Assembly (NCBI RefSeq): GCF_011378715.1
Contig: NZ_WTKU01000021.1
Coordinates: 1-64,000, forward strand
Direction of reading: 5' to 3'
DNA: 64,000 nt
Source: Psychromonas sp. SA13A
Lineage (GTDB): Bacteria > Pseudomonadota > Gammaproteobacteria > Enterobacterales > Psychromonadaceae
Shown here: positions 46,059 to 54,420 of the stretch, piece after piece
How positions within the stretch are numbered: position 1 is the first letter of the stretch
How the letters are laid out: each line of letters begins with the position of its first letter
The notes under the pieces: model-generated
What the model saw: the letters and a program-made list of their open reading frames with translations, nothing else
The model's database searches: none
Told to the model about the DNA's origin: nothing
Made by a program: the position numbers and the translations under genes

Positions 46059-46475
46059 ATGAAGTTTACCCAAACTGTATTTATCGCATTATTTTTTGCA
46101 CTTATTACCACTAAATCATCGGCTGAAACGAGCCAATCCACAACAAGTGTAGAAACAGATAGCAATGGCTTCAGCCAAACCTTTAATGACCCTCGCTATA
46201 CCAAATTAAAAACTTACCTTATTGAAATGAAAGACGGTGAGTTGATCCCTGCACAACTAGTGATCCCAGAGAAAACTAAAATTCGTCTTGTGGTCCGTAA
46301 TATTGGTAATAAACCTGCGGAATTTGAAAGCAATCAATTACGCCAAGAAAAAGTGTTATTCATGGGGGCGGAGACAACCTTAGTGATTATCCCATTAGAT
46401 GCTGGCAGTTATGATTATTTTGATGATTTTGCGCCAGCAACACACGGTAAAATTATTGTTAAAGCAAAAGGGTAA
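46059..46475 (+). CDS. Stand-alone EfeO-type cupredoxin-like periplasmic protein
   Basis: A 138-aa exported protein with a signal peptide to about residue 22. The mature part is a cupredoxin-like sandwich of the kind found at the front of EfeO: ELIPAQLVIPEKTKIRLVV, NKPAEFESNQLRQEKVLFMG and DAGSYDYFDDFAP. The Cys ligand of type 1 copper sites is absent, so if it binds metal it does so differently, perhaps iron or copper through acidic and His/Met residues. ATG 46059 follows TTGGA and is preferred to readings from 45954 that would run through the Fur box. It is first in the operon, 4 bp before FTR1. Confidence 0.8.
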   Translation: MKFTQTVFIALFFALITTKSSAETSQSTTSVETDSNGFSQTFNDPRYTKLKTYLIEMKDGELIPAQLVIPEKTKIRLVVRNIGNKPAEFESNQLRQEKVLFMGAETTLVIIPLDAGSYDYFDDFAPATHGKIIVKAKG

Positions 46476-46479
46476 ATAA

Positions 46480-47352
46480 ATGGGACAAACAATTTTTGTT
46501 GTCTGTAGAGAGAGCATTGAAGCACTCTTAGTGATCGGAATTCTTTATGCTTGGATGGATGGAAGAGCGGACGCTACAACAGGTAAAAAATGGTTGTTTT
46601 CCGGCGTGTTAGCTGGTTTTGGTTTGGCGGCATTATTGACGTTAACACTGATTGGTGTATCAGATTTATTAGGCGGCGAAGGGCGTGCTTGGTTTGAAAT
46701 CGGCATGTTGGCATTTGCCAGTGCCTTGATTGTTCAAATGGTGATGTGGATGCGGGTTCATGGTCGCACCTTGAAAAAAGAGCTGGAAACAGGATTAGAA
46801 AAAAGCCTGCAAGGTAAAAAAAGTTGGTGGGGCGTATTTTTCTTAGCAATGATTGCGGTAGGTCGTGAAGGTTCTGAAACCGTTATGTTCCTTTATGGTT
46901 CTCTTTTACAACTTGGTACGCTTGCTTCTTACATTAGCTTTTTCACTGCGGTGGCAATTGGTCTAGCACTTGCGATGGTGTTGTTCTATGCATTGCAAAT
47001 AGGCGGTCGATTTATTTCTTGGAAATGGTTCTTTCGCGTAACCGAAATTATGTTGCTTTTCCTTGGTTCGGCACTGTTTTTGACTGCATCAGAAAAGTTA
47101 TTAAGCGGCCCTTTAGCGGCGACAGATTTACCGAGTTGGTTATACAGCAACATGTGGGACATGAGCAGTGTATTAAGCGATGGTTCTATTTTTGGGAACT
47201 TACTGGCTTCGTTATTTGCTTATCGTTCACAACCCATTGGTTGGGATGTGGCAGTGCTAGGTACTTATTGGCTGGTGGTCATGGTAATACTGAAGTGGCA
47301 ATCTAAAGACAAAACTATTGCTATTGCTCAAGTGACAGCAGAACAAGTTTAA
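46480..47352 (+). CDS. FTR1-family high-affinity iron permease
   Basis: A seven-helix inner-membrane permease that carries ferric iron, usually after periplasmic oxidation of Fe2+. Both iron-binding RExxE motifs are present: RESIE at residues 10-14 in the first helix and REGSE near residue 128 in the fourth. Length 290 aa matches EfeU-type permeases. It lies 4 bp behind the cupredoxin-like gene and upstream of imelysin and di-haem genes, so it is the membrane channel of the system. Confidence 0.93.
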   Translation: MGQTIFVVCRESIEALLVIGILYAWMDGRADATTGKKWLFSGVLAGFGLAALLTLTLIGVSDLLGGEGRAWFEIGMLAFASALIVQMVMWMRVHGRTLKKELETGLEKSLQGKKSWWGVFFLAMIAVGREGSETVMFLYGSLLQLGTLASYISFFTAVAIGLALAMVLFYALQIGGRFISWKWFFRVTEIMLLFLGSALFLTASEKLLSGPLAATDLPSWLYSNMWDMSSVLSDGSIFGNLLASLFAYRSQPIGWDVAVLGTYWLVVMVILKWQSKDKTIAIAQVTAEQV

Positions 47353-47476
47353 ACAAACTATTTATAACAAATTGCAGAATACGATTAACTAAGTTGCAGG
47401 AAGCAATTAACCCAGTGAGTTTTATTCATCAATTTAAAACTCACTAACGTTTTAATGTACATCAGGAGTAATGAAA

Positions 47477-48808
47477 GTGAAGAAAACAATTTTAAGTACC
47501 ATTATCGCAGGCGCTGTATTAGCTTTTTCTGTACCAAGCCAAGCAGCTGTTTCACAGAGTGATAAATTAGCAACCTTGTCTACCTATGCAAGCATTGCTT
47601 CTGTTAACTATTCAGATGCTGTTAAAGATGCAAAAGCATTACAAGTTGCGATTAGTGCTTTTACTGCAAAACCAACTGCAGAATCATTACAAGCAGCTAA
47701 AGATGCTTGGTTAGTGTCTCGTGAAAGCTACGGTACAACAGAAATTTTCCGCCTTTCAAATGGTCCTATCGATGCTGAAGATGGTTGGGTAGCTGAAACC
47801 TATGGTGGTGTTGAAGGTGAGCTTAACTCTTGGCCGCTAGATGAAAACATGATCGATTACACAATTGATGCTAATAACAAGCGCACTAGTGGCAATATTA
47901 TTGATACTAAAGGTTTATTCACGCCAGGCGGAGAAGATGTTACTGCGGTAGACGTGACAACAATCACACCTGCGGTATTAGGCGACTTAAACACAAATGG
48001 TGGCGATGCAAACGTTGCTGCAGGTTACCACGCCATTGAATTTATGCTCTGGGGACAAGATCAAGATTACAATAACATGATTGAAGATGCTATCAGCAAC
48101 GGTGCAATGACTGCTGGACAACGTCCACTGTCTGACTTCACCACTGATAAATTAGCAAAACGTCGTCTTGATTACCTTAATGCTGTCGCAGCTAAAATGG
48201 TTGATGATTTATCAGTCGTATCTAGCGCTTGGGAAGCCAACGTAAGTGGTGATAAAGGGCTATACCGTGCTGCTTTATTAGATAAATTAACAGGCGAGCA
48301 AAAATCTAAAAATATTGAACCTGCTACTTCTTTAAAACAAATTTTTGCCGGTGTTGGTGTTTTCTCTAAATCAGAATTAGCTAACGAACGTATTGCCGTT
48401 GCAGTATTAACGCCAAGTGAAGAAGACGAGCATTCATGTTTCTCTGATAATACACACCGTGATATCGCATTAAACTATCAAGGTATTAAAAACGTATTAT
48501 TAGGTGAATACAAAGGTAAAAAAGTAGGTCCTGCTTTTATCGATAATGTATCAGATGAAGAGCAAGCTGAAATTGCTAAACTGATGGCTGATATTGAAAT
48601 GCGTATTGCTAAAATTAATACATTAGCAACAACGACTATGCATTTTGATTACCAGATTCGTCCAGAAAATGAAGAAAGTGTACAAAACATTGTTACGCTT
48701 AAAAACCAACTACGTCGTCTAGGTGATCAAATGGTGATTGTTTCTAAAGCCTATGGTATTTCGTTAACAACAAATGATGTTACCGATGCAGAAGAAACAC
48801 AACTATAA
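47477..48808 (+). CDS. Imelysin-family (IrpA/EfeO-like) periplasmic protein
   Basis: An exported protein of 443 aa with a clean signal peptide (MKKTILSTIIAG start, cleavage near SQA). It belongs to the M75/imelysin family, whose GxHxxE motif is present as GYHAIEFMLWGQD near residues 183-195. Members bind iron in the periplasm and pair with FTR1-type permeases. GTG 47477 is preferred: AGGAG lies eight bases before it, but only two before ATG 47471. DEHSCFSDNTHRDI and MHFDYQIRPEN further on are conserved in the IrpA branch. The peptidase activity once proposed for the family is doubtful. Confidence 0.9.
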   Translation: MKKTILSTIIAGAVLAFSVPSQAAVSQSDKLATLSTYASIASVNYSDAVKDAKALQVAISAFTAKPTAESLQAAKDAWLVSRESYGTTEIFRLSNGPIDAEDGWVAETYGGVEGELNSWPLDENMIDYTIDANNKRTSGNIIDTKGLFTPGGEDVTAVDVTTITPAVLGDLNTNGGDANVAAGYHAIEFMLWGQDQDYNNMIEDAISNGAMTAGQRPLSDFTTDKLAKRRLDYLNAVAAKMVDDLSVVSSAWEANVSGDKGLYRAALLDKLTGEQKSKNIEPATSLKQIFAGVGVFSKSELANERIAVAVLTPSEEDEHSCFSDNTHRDIALNYQGIKNVLLGEYKGKKVGPAFIDNVSDEEQAEIAKLMADIEMRIAKINTLATTTMHFDYQIRPENEESVQNIVTLKNQLRRLGDQMVIVSKAYGISLTTNDVTDAEETQL

Positions 48809-48878
48809 AGCGATGAACTGATAGCTGTTGTTATTGAAGTTAATGACCTTCTAGCATTAATTAGAAGGGCATTATGAT

Positions 48879-48912
48879 AAACGCCACTAGCCGAAATCGG
48901 TCGGTGGCGTTT
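48879..48912 (+). terminator. Intra-operon hairpin
   Basis: aaacgccac (48879-48887) and gtggcgttt (48904-48912) enclose a smaller ccga/tcgg stem. Few T residues follow, so it may attenuate transcription or stabilise the upstream transcript. Confidence 0.55.
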
Positions 48913-48944
48913 CTCGTCCCAGTCATTTATTTTGAAAGTGATGT

Positions 48945-50345
48945 ATGAAAATTAATGGTAGTAAGGTCTCGGAGTATCTGCTTCGAAGTGTATTTTTGTT
49001 TTTAGCATGCAGCCATTTTGCCCATAGTGAAGCGAGCAATGTCAATATAGAACAATTTACTAATGCGGCCGGTAGTAAACCTTTTTCTGTTCCTATGAAA
49101 ATGACAGATACAGAGTTTGACCAGTATATTCTGGGGCGTTCTTTTTTCACTATCCCATGGGTTGAAGCACCGAGTGCAACTACTGCACGAGACGGGTTAG
49201 GTCCTCATTTTAGCGCCAATACCTGCGCCAGTTGTCACATCAATAACGGTAGTGCGCCGACGCTCAGTGATACAAACCAACCCTTACGCAGTTTAGTCTT
49301 CAAGTTAACTCAGCCAAGTAAACATTCATTACGTTGGTTAGTAAATAATATAGATACCCCTATGCATGATAATGTGCCGGATCCCATTTATGGTGTGCAG
49401 GTATCAATAAGAGGCAACGGTAAAGTAAAACCAGAAGCGCAAACAAGATTAAAAATCGAATCAATACCTTTTACATATCCTGATGGTGAATCACTTATGT
49501 TAACTAAGTTTATTCCTTATTTAGATAAGTTAGGTTATGGGCCATTAGCTGAAGAAACAACTATTTCGCTAAGGCAACCTCCTGTTTTGGCTGGTTTACG
49601 ATTAATAGAGCAAGTTTCAAATGAAGATATCCTTGCGTGGGAAGACCCATCAGATGATAATGCTGACGGAATTAGTGGCCGTGCGAATTGGTTAAACTCC
49701 CCACAGCAAGATGAAAAAATATTAGGGCGAATGAATTGGAAAGCTAGTGCTGCCAATATTATTGCGCAAACGGCAAACGCTGCAGCACATGATCTTGGTT
49801 TAACTAACCCTTCTTTTCCTGATGAGCTTTGCCAACCTGCACAAGCTGACTGTATAGCGGCACCTAAAGGAGACAATACAAGGTTAGGAAGTTTAGACTT
49901 ACCTATGTTGCGTTTACAAGCGATTACCTCTTTTATTAGAGACCATAAAGCACCTAAAACCGTCAGGTTAGATGCGCAAGGTCAGCAAGGTAAAAAACTA
50001 TTTACAGAAATTGGCTGTGCTAGTTGTCATCGTTCGACATTAAGCACAACGAAAGGCGTTAAATTCCATCCTTATTCTGATTTACTGTTGCATGATATGG
50101 GGGAACTGTTAAAAGATGGGCGTCCAGAATTCCTTGCCACTGAGCGTGAGTACCGCACTGCGCCTTTATGGGGAGTAGGTGAACGGGTTCGAGCACAACA
50201 TCGTTTTTTACATGATGCACGCGCGAAAACACCGGAAGAGGCAATTCTTTGGCACGGTGGAGAAGCTGAAAAGGCAAAATCAACATTTATACAATTAGAC
50301 CAAGCACAGCGCTTGGCCTTGTTACACTTTTTGGAGCAATTATGA
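48945..50345 (+). CDS. Di-haem oxidoreductase (DHOR/DUF1111, 'thiol oxidoreductase') c-type cytochrome
   Basis: A periplasmic c-type cytochrome of 466 aa. The signal peptide ends near residue 28. Two haem-attachment motifs are seen: CASCH at residues 94-98 and CASCH again near 344. Between them are RQPPVLAGLRLIEQ and DGISGRANW, typical of this peroxidase-like family. It is annotated in related genomes as a thiol oxidoreductase beside imelysins, without firm biochemistry. In this context oxidation of Fe2+ or electron removal for FTR1 is a reasonable inference. The next gene overlaps its stop by four bases (ATGA). Confidence 0.9.
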   Translation: MKINGSKVSEYLLRSVFLFLACSHFAHSEASNVNIEQFTNAAGSKPFSVPMKMTDTEFDQYILGRSFFTIPWVEAPSATTARDGLGPHFSANTCASCHINNGSAPTLSDTNQPLRSLVFKLTQPSKHSLRWLVNNIDTPMHDNVPDPIYGVQVSIRGNGKVKPEAQTRLKIESIPFTYPDGESLMLTKFIPYLDKLGYGPLAEETTISLRQPPVLAGLRLIEQVSNEDILAWEDPSDDNADGISGRANWLNSPQQDEKILGRMNWKASAANIIAQTANAAAHDLGLTNPSFPDELCQPAQADCIAAPKGDNTRLGSLDLPMLRLQAITSFIRDHKAPKTVRLDAQGQQGKKLFTEIGCASCHRSTLSTTKGVKFHPYSDLLLHDMGELLKDGRPEFLATEREYRTAPLWGVGERVRAQHRFLHDARAKTPEEAILWHGGEAEKAKSTFIQLDQAQRLALLHFLEQL

Positions 50346-51373
50346 AAATTTTTACCCCCCTGTCAATTCTGTGTTTACTGAGTGTGCCAGCGCTAAGTCA
50401 TGCTGAGCAGACTAATACGGTGGTCAATGATGCAGAGGTCAATAATGAAGTGGTGAAAGACCCTTATGCTTCTATTTACGACAATGTGCTGCAGCATAAT
50501 GCCGATAACGCAGTGCTATATTGCGCAGAGTTACAAACTTCGTTAGAAAGCAAATCAAGTGATGTGCGTCACCAAGCATTTGTGCAACTTGCGGAAGGGT
50601 GGGGACGAGTACAAGCTAGTTATATTCTTGGTGACTACGACATGAATGCAATGGATTACCCATTAATGGTGGATTACTTCCATAGTGGTAATGAAGATAT
50701 TCATGAAAGCATTGAACGTCTAGTGGGGCGTGACTCAAAACCGTCAACCGCATTATATAAAAATTCATATAAAACCATGGGCGCAATCGACTCTGTTATG
50801 TTCAGCGGTGAATGGTCTGAACGCAGAAAAGCCTTTGCTGAAGTAATGGTCGCGAACGTTTGTAAGCGATTTATACAAATTAGTGATGGCTATAAAGCCA
50901 ATCGTGATGAATTTCTTTTTGATGTAGATAGAGGTTTGTCTTTAGTTGTGAATGCTGAGATTGAGCATATTTATAAAACAAGAGATTGGCGTATTGCTCA
51001 AGTCAGTGGGTTAACAAAAGCTAATCTTGGTGAGACTAAACCAGAGCATCAACAATACCCTTACAGCGAAGCATCTTGGGCATTTATCGGTGGGGTTTTA
51101 GAAACTAATAGACAATTGTTAGCGGAAGACCAGCAACCTAACGTGGCAACTATTGCCTATGAAAAACATGGTAAAGAGGGGATTAATGCAGTGCAAGCCG
51201 CGTTAGAAAACTCATTACTTGCTTATAAAAACACACCTGCAGACCATAATTTTAATTTAAACGACATGATCCCAATTTTCCAGGGATTGTTAGATGTTCA
51301 AAAAGCCTTTTATAGACATTTAGTGAGTCAGATTGGCGTATCGGCGAATTTAATCGATGCAGATGGCGATTGA
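50342..51373 (+). CDS. Second imelysin-family protein with degenerate metal motif
   Basis: An exported protein of 343 aa with a signal peptide to about residue 21. Overall pattern and place match the small imelysin paralogue found behind di-haem oxidoreductases. Where the family has GxHxxE, this protein appears to read MGAIDSVMF, so the metal-binding His is missing and Glu is replaced by Asp. It may serve as a structural or cytochrome-docking partner of the first imelysin. It overlaps the di-haem gene by 4 bp and the hydroxylase gene by about 17 bp, so all three are translationally coupled. Confidence 0.78.
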   Translation: MKIFTPLSILCLLSVPALSHAEQTNTVVNDAEVNNEVVKDPYASIYDNVLQHNADNAVLYCAELQTSLESKSSDVRHQAFVQLAEGWGRVQASYILGDYDMNAMDYPLMVDYFHSGNEDIHESIERLVGRDSKPSTALYKNSYKTMGAIDSVMFSGEWSERRKAFAEVMVANVCKRFIQISDGYKANRDEFLFDVDRGLSLVVNAEIEHIYKTRDWRIAQVSGLTKANLGETKPEHQQYPYSEASWAFIGGVLETNRQLLAEDQQPNVATIAYEKHGKEGINAVQAALENSLLAYKNTPADHNFNLNDMIPIFQGLLDVQKAFYRHLVSQIGVSANLIDADGD

Positions 51374-52271
51374 TACACCTTTAGCGGCATTTATGAATGG
51401 TAGTGACCGCATATTCTGGGGCTACCTTGTTGTTAGCGGGATCATTGCCATTGTTTGGTATGTCTTCAAAGTGGGGGCTATTTCAGCACCCCAATTAAAG
51501 GCTTATTGGTTTAATGCTGACTCAAAATTAGATTATCGTTATTTTGTATTTAATTGGGTATTCAAGGCACTGTTTATTGTGCCTGTTTTACTGTCAGCGA
51601 ACACGGTTGCGCTGTCGACGCTGAATTGGTTGAACTCGATATCGGATCCCTTGTTTTTGTCCTGGTATTATCGCGATATTATTGTCGCGTACACTTTCAG
51701 TTTATTTGTACTTGGCGATTTTAGTCGCTATTGGTTGCATCGTTGGTTACATACTAATCGATGGTTATGGAAGTTTCATCAGGTACATCATAGTGCTGAA
51801 TCATTGAACCCATTGACATTTTATCGCTTACATCCTGTGGAAATCATGTTGTTTGCACTACGTAATGCATTGGTTGCTGGTGTTGTTACAGGCATTTTTG
51901 TTTTTTGTTTTGGCGCGCGTATTAATCTTTATTCGGTATTAGGTGGCAATGCCTTTGTTGTGATCCTATTTTCTTTTACTGGCAACCTGAGACATAGCCA
52001 TATTCGCTTGAGTTATGGGCGTTGGTTAGAGCGTTTATTAATATCGCCAGCACAACATCAGGTGCACCATCAACAGAAATATATACACAAAAATTTAGGC
52101 AGCATCTTAGCCTTGTGGGATTGGCTCTTTGGTACATTAAGGCTATCAAAAGACGTTCCTTTAGATCAAAAATTTGGTTTAGGGCGCGGTAAAAGAGAAA
52201 AATTTGATGGCATTATAAAAATTATTATTCAGCCATTTTTTGATATTTACAGAAGTATTAGACGGAATTGA
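51357..52271 (+). CDS. Membrane fatty-acid hydroxylase / sterol desaturase-family di-iron protein
   Basis: A 304-aa integral membrane protein with about five helices. The histidine clusters of the family are present: HRWLH, HQVHH and a later HQVHHQQKYIHKN, with NPLTFYRLHP between. These ligate a non-haem di-iron centre that hydroxylates or desaturates lipids using O2. ATG 51357 and ATG 51363 are both possible; either overlaps the preceding gene. The next gene starts one base after its stop. A lipid-modifying oxygenase inside an iron-uptake operon is unusual. Confidence 0.86.
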   Translation: MQMAIDTPLAAFMNGSDRIFWGYLVVSGIIAIVWYVFKVGAISAPQLKAYWFNADSKLDYRYFVFNWVFKALFIVPVLLSANTVALSTLNWLNSISDPLFLSWYYRDIIVAYTFSLFVLGDFSRYWLHRWLHTNRWLWKFHQVHHSAESLNPLTFYRLHPVEIMLFALRNALVAGVVTGIFVFCFGARINLYSVLGGNAFVVILFSFTGNLRHSHIRLSYGRWLERLLISPAQHQVHHQQKYIHKNLGSILALWDWLFGTLRLSKDVPLDQKFGLGRGKREKFDGIIKIIIQPFFDIYRSIRRN

Positions 52272-52272
52272 A

Positions 52273-53433
52273 ATGAAAAAAATATTTTATTGTTTACTCG
52301 CATTAATCGCTTGCACAAACGTAGCTAACGCCGCTGGTCAATTGACTGAAGCACAATTAGGACAAATCTTGTTTCTTGACTCTAACTTTTCTGTTAATCG
52401 TACTATGTCTTGCGCAACTTGCCATGATCCTTCGAAAAGTTTTAGTGACCACCGTGAAAATGTAGGACTTGGTATGGTTTCATTAGGAGACGACACTAAA
52501 TCTCTCGGTACGCGTAATACTCCCATGGCAACATACGCCAACACATCACCATCATTTCATTTTGATGAAGTATTAAAAGAGTATGTTGGAGGGCAATTTT
52601 TAGATGGTCGTGCTAACACATTATCTGACCAGGCAATGGGGCCGCCACTTAACCCTGTTGAAATGGCCTTACCCGATGCCGAAACGCTCGTTAAACGCTT
52701 ACAAGAAAACCCTTTCTACGTGTCTACTTTTAAGCGCTTATACGGTGAAACCGTATTTGACTCAAAGCAATCAGATACAGTTTTGCCTGCTTTTGATGGT
52801 TTTTCACGTGCACTACAAGCATTTGAAAAAACAGATGCCTTCTCTAGTTATGACAGTAAATATGATCGCTTCCTAAAAGGCGAGTACGACCTGACAGTCT
52901 TAGAAGATCTTGGGCGTACTTTATTCTTCTCGAATAACAATGTTAACTGTAATAGTTGCCACATGTTAAAAACTGAAGACAGCCCAAAAGAACCATTTAC
53001 GAATCATCAGTATCGTAATATAGGTGTGCCTTCTAATGATCAATTATTAGCATTAGGTCATATAAAAGAAGACTTTATTGACCACGGTTTATTAGAGAAC
53101 CCAGCAGTTGATGACCCAAAATATGATGGTAAGTTTAAAAACCCGTCGTTACGTAATGTCGCAGTGACAGCACCTTACATGCATAATGGTGTGTTTAAAG
53201 AGTTGCGAACGGTGATGGAGTTTTATGATCATTACAATAATACAGAACGCACTATTAATCCTGAAACTGGTAAACCTTGGCGTTCACCAGAAGTGCCTAC
53301 GACCGTTGATAAAGAAGATCTTACCGCTCATGCTTTAACAGATCGGAAAATAGATGCCTTAGTTGCCTTTATGAAAACGTTAACGGATAAACGCTTCGAA
53401 CCTTTATTGATGCTTGATAAGAAGTCGAAATAA
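52273..53433 (+). CDS. Di-haem cytochrome c peroxidase family protein (MauG/CcpA type)
   Basis: A periplasmic di-haem cytochrome of 386 aa. The signal peptide ends VANAA near residue 21. Haem motifs are CATCH (47-51) and CNSCH near 221. The family segments DPSKSFSDHRENVGLG, RGNTP-like RNTPMATYAN and APYMHNGVFKEL with its candidate axial Met are present. It reduces peroxide or performs MauG-like long-range oxidations. ATG 52273 is one base after the hydroxylase stop. It is the last gene of the iron operon and may remove peroxide formed during Fe2+ oxidation or serve as the oxidant. Confidence 0.88.
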   Translation: MKKIFYCLLALIACTNVANAAGQLTEAQLGQILFLDSNFSVNRTMSCATCHDPSKSFSDHRENVGLGMVSLGDDTKSLGTRNTPMATYANTSPSFHFDEVLKEYVGGQFLDGRANTLSDQAMGPPLNPVEMALPDAETLVKRLQENPFYVSTFKRLYGETVFDSKQSDTVLPAFDGFSRALQAFEKTDAFSSYDSKYDRFLKGEYDLTVLEDLGRTLFFSNNNVNCNSCHMLKTEDSPKEPFTNHQYRNIGVPSNDQLLALGHIKEDFIDHGLLENPAVDDPKYDGKFKNPSLRNVAVTAPYMHNGVFKELRTVMEFYDHYNNTERTINPETGKPWRSPEVPTTVDKEDLTAHALTDRKIDALVAFMKTLTDKRFEPLLMLDKKSK

Positions 53434-53738
53434 AATTAACTCAGTAATTATTGTTATGATAATTAATACTTTTATACCCGTTACTATTCAAACTACAACA
53501 ATCAGCAAGTCTGAAGTGAAGCTATTTTAGGCGTCAAGCTTAAGAGTTAACGGGTTACATCATAGTGATAGCACACATTAAAATAGTTGATTTAGGCCAC
53601 AAAAATATTATTGCTGCAATGCGGTGTTTTTCAAGAGAGTGTCAGTCATAGTGCTTTACCTTTATTTCTTGGCATGATTAGTGCTTTTAATCCTTTGTAG
53701 GTAGATATCTGCTTATTTAATTTAAAAGGAATGTATTA
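53434..53738. other. Intergenic stretch with a MITE relative
   Basis: It holds the short repeat at 53472-53558 and the promoter region of the next gene. No operon terminator is obvious. Confidence 0.5.
53472..53558. repeat. Short relative of the MITE-like element
   Basis: The left end ttatacccgttactattcaa and the following caatcagcaagt match the left end of the element at 43258 (about 40 of 50 bases). It ends near ttaacgggtta, a degraded terminal repeat. It looks like an internally deleted copy. Confidence 0.6.
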
Positions 53739-54335
53739 ATGAGAAGAATAATCTTAATTTTGGTGCCGTTATTATTTTCAGTAACTGCCCAAGCAACATT
53801 GATGAGTGCTGAAACCATTGGTGCTGTAACTACTAATAATGGTAGTTTTATTATAGATTCAAGCAATGGCAAAAATAAAAATAAAGTAGCGCAATTGACC
53901 GGCGTAGAAAAGAACGCTTTTAATAGTATTGCGACGGGCAACGTAACATCTGGCTCAGCTTATAAAAATACCGTTGCAGTTGATGCAGGTTCAACTTTTT
54001 CATTTGATTGGAAATGGTTGAGTAATGAGGGTTCAAACTCTTGGTACAACGATTTTGCATTTGTTAACTTGAGCTTAGGTAGTCTAGATTGGCTTGCTGA
54101 TACGTCGACGCCTGACTATACAACAGGCAGCTTTGCTTGGACCGCAGCAGAATCTGGTTGGTTAACTTATACCATTGGTGTATTTAACGTTAAAGATTCT
54201 TTTGCTAATTCAACATTAACAGTGAACAATATTTCAGTGTCCAATCCTGTATCTGTACCAAGTCCTGCTTCATTCGGTATATTGGCAGTGGCATTAGTTG
54301 GATTGATGGTTAGTCGCCGTAGAAAACAGGTATAA
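53739..54335 (+). CDS. PEP-CTERM-like exported protein
   Basis: A 198-aa secreted protein. A signal peptide runs to about residue 20 (TAQA). The middle is a Ser/Asn/Gly-rich beta domain. The C-terminus has the sorting-signal layout: VPSPASFG, a hydrophobic helix, then SRRRKQV, a PSP variant of PEP-CTERM. Such proteins are cleaved by an exosortase and exported with exopolysaccharide. No exosortase gene is in this window. The function of the mature domain is unknown. A bidirectional terminator separates it from ettA. Confidence 0.75.
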   Translation: MRRIILILVPLLFSVTAQATLMSAETIGAVTTNNGSFIIDSSNGKNKNKVAQLTGVEKNAFNSIATGNVTSGSAYKNTVAVDAGSTFSFDWKWLSNEGSNSWYNDFAFVNLSLGSLDWLADTSTPDYTTGSFAWTAAESGWLTYTIGVFNVKDSFANSTLTVNNISVSNPVSVPSPASFGILAVALVGLMVSRRRKQV

Positions 54336-54372
54336 TTACAACTGTTAGTAACTTGCATGATAACGGATATAC

Positions 54373-54404
54373 AAAAAAACCATTCAATATTGAATGGTTT
54401 TTTT
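54373..54404. terminator. Bidirectional terminator between convergent genes
   Basis: A continuous 32-bp perfect palindrome centred on caatattg, with A7 and T7 ends. It serves both the PEP-CTERM-like gene and ettA. Confidence 0.88.
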
Positions 54405-54420
54405 ATGTTTTCAGTTTATT

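Noticed and set aside
53450-53470. Fur-box-like ttatgataattaata after the peroxidase gene
   Set aside because: Only half of the dyad is good, the region is AT-rich and the next gene has no evident iron link.
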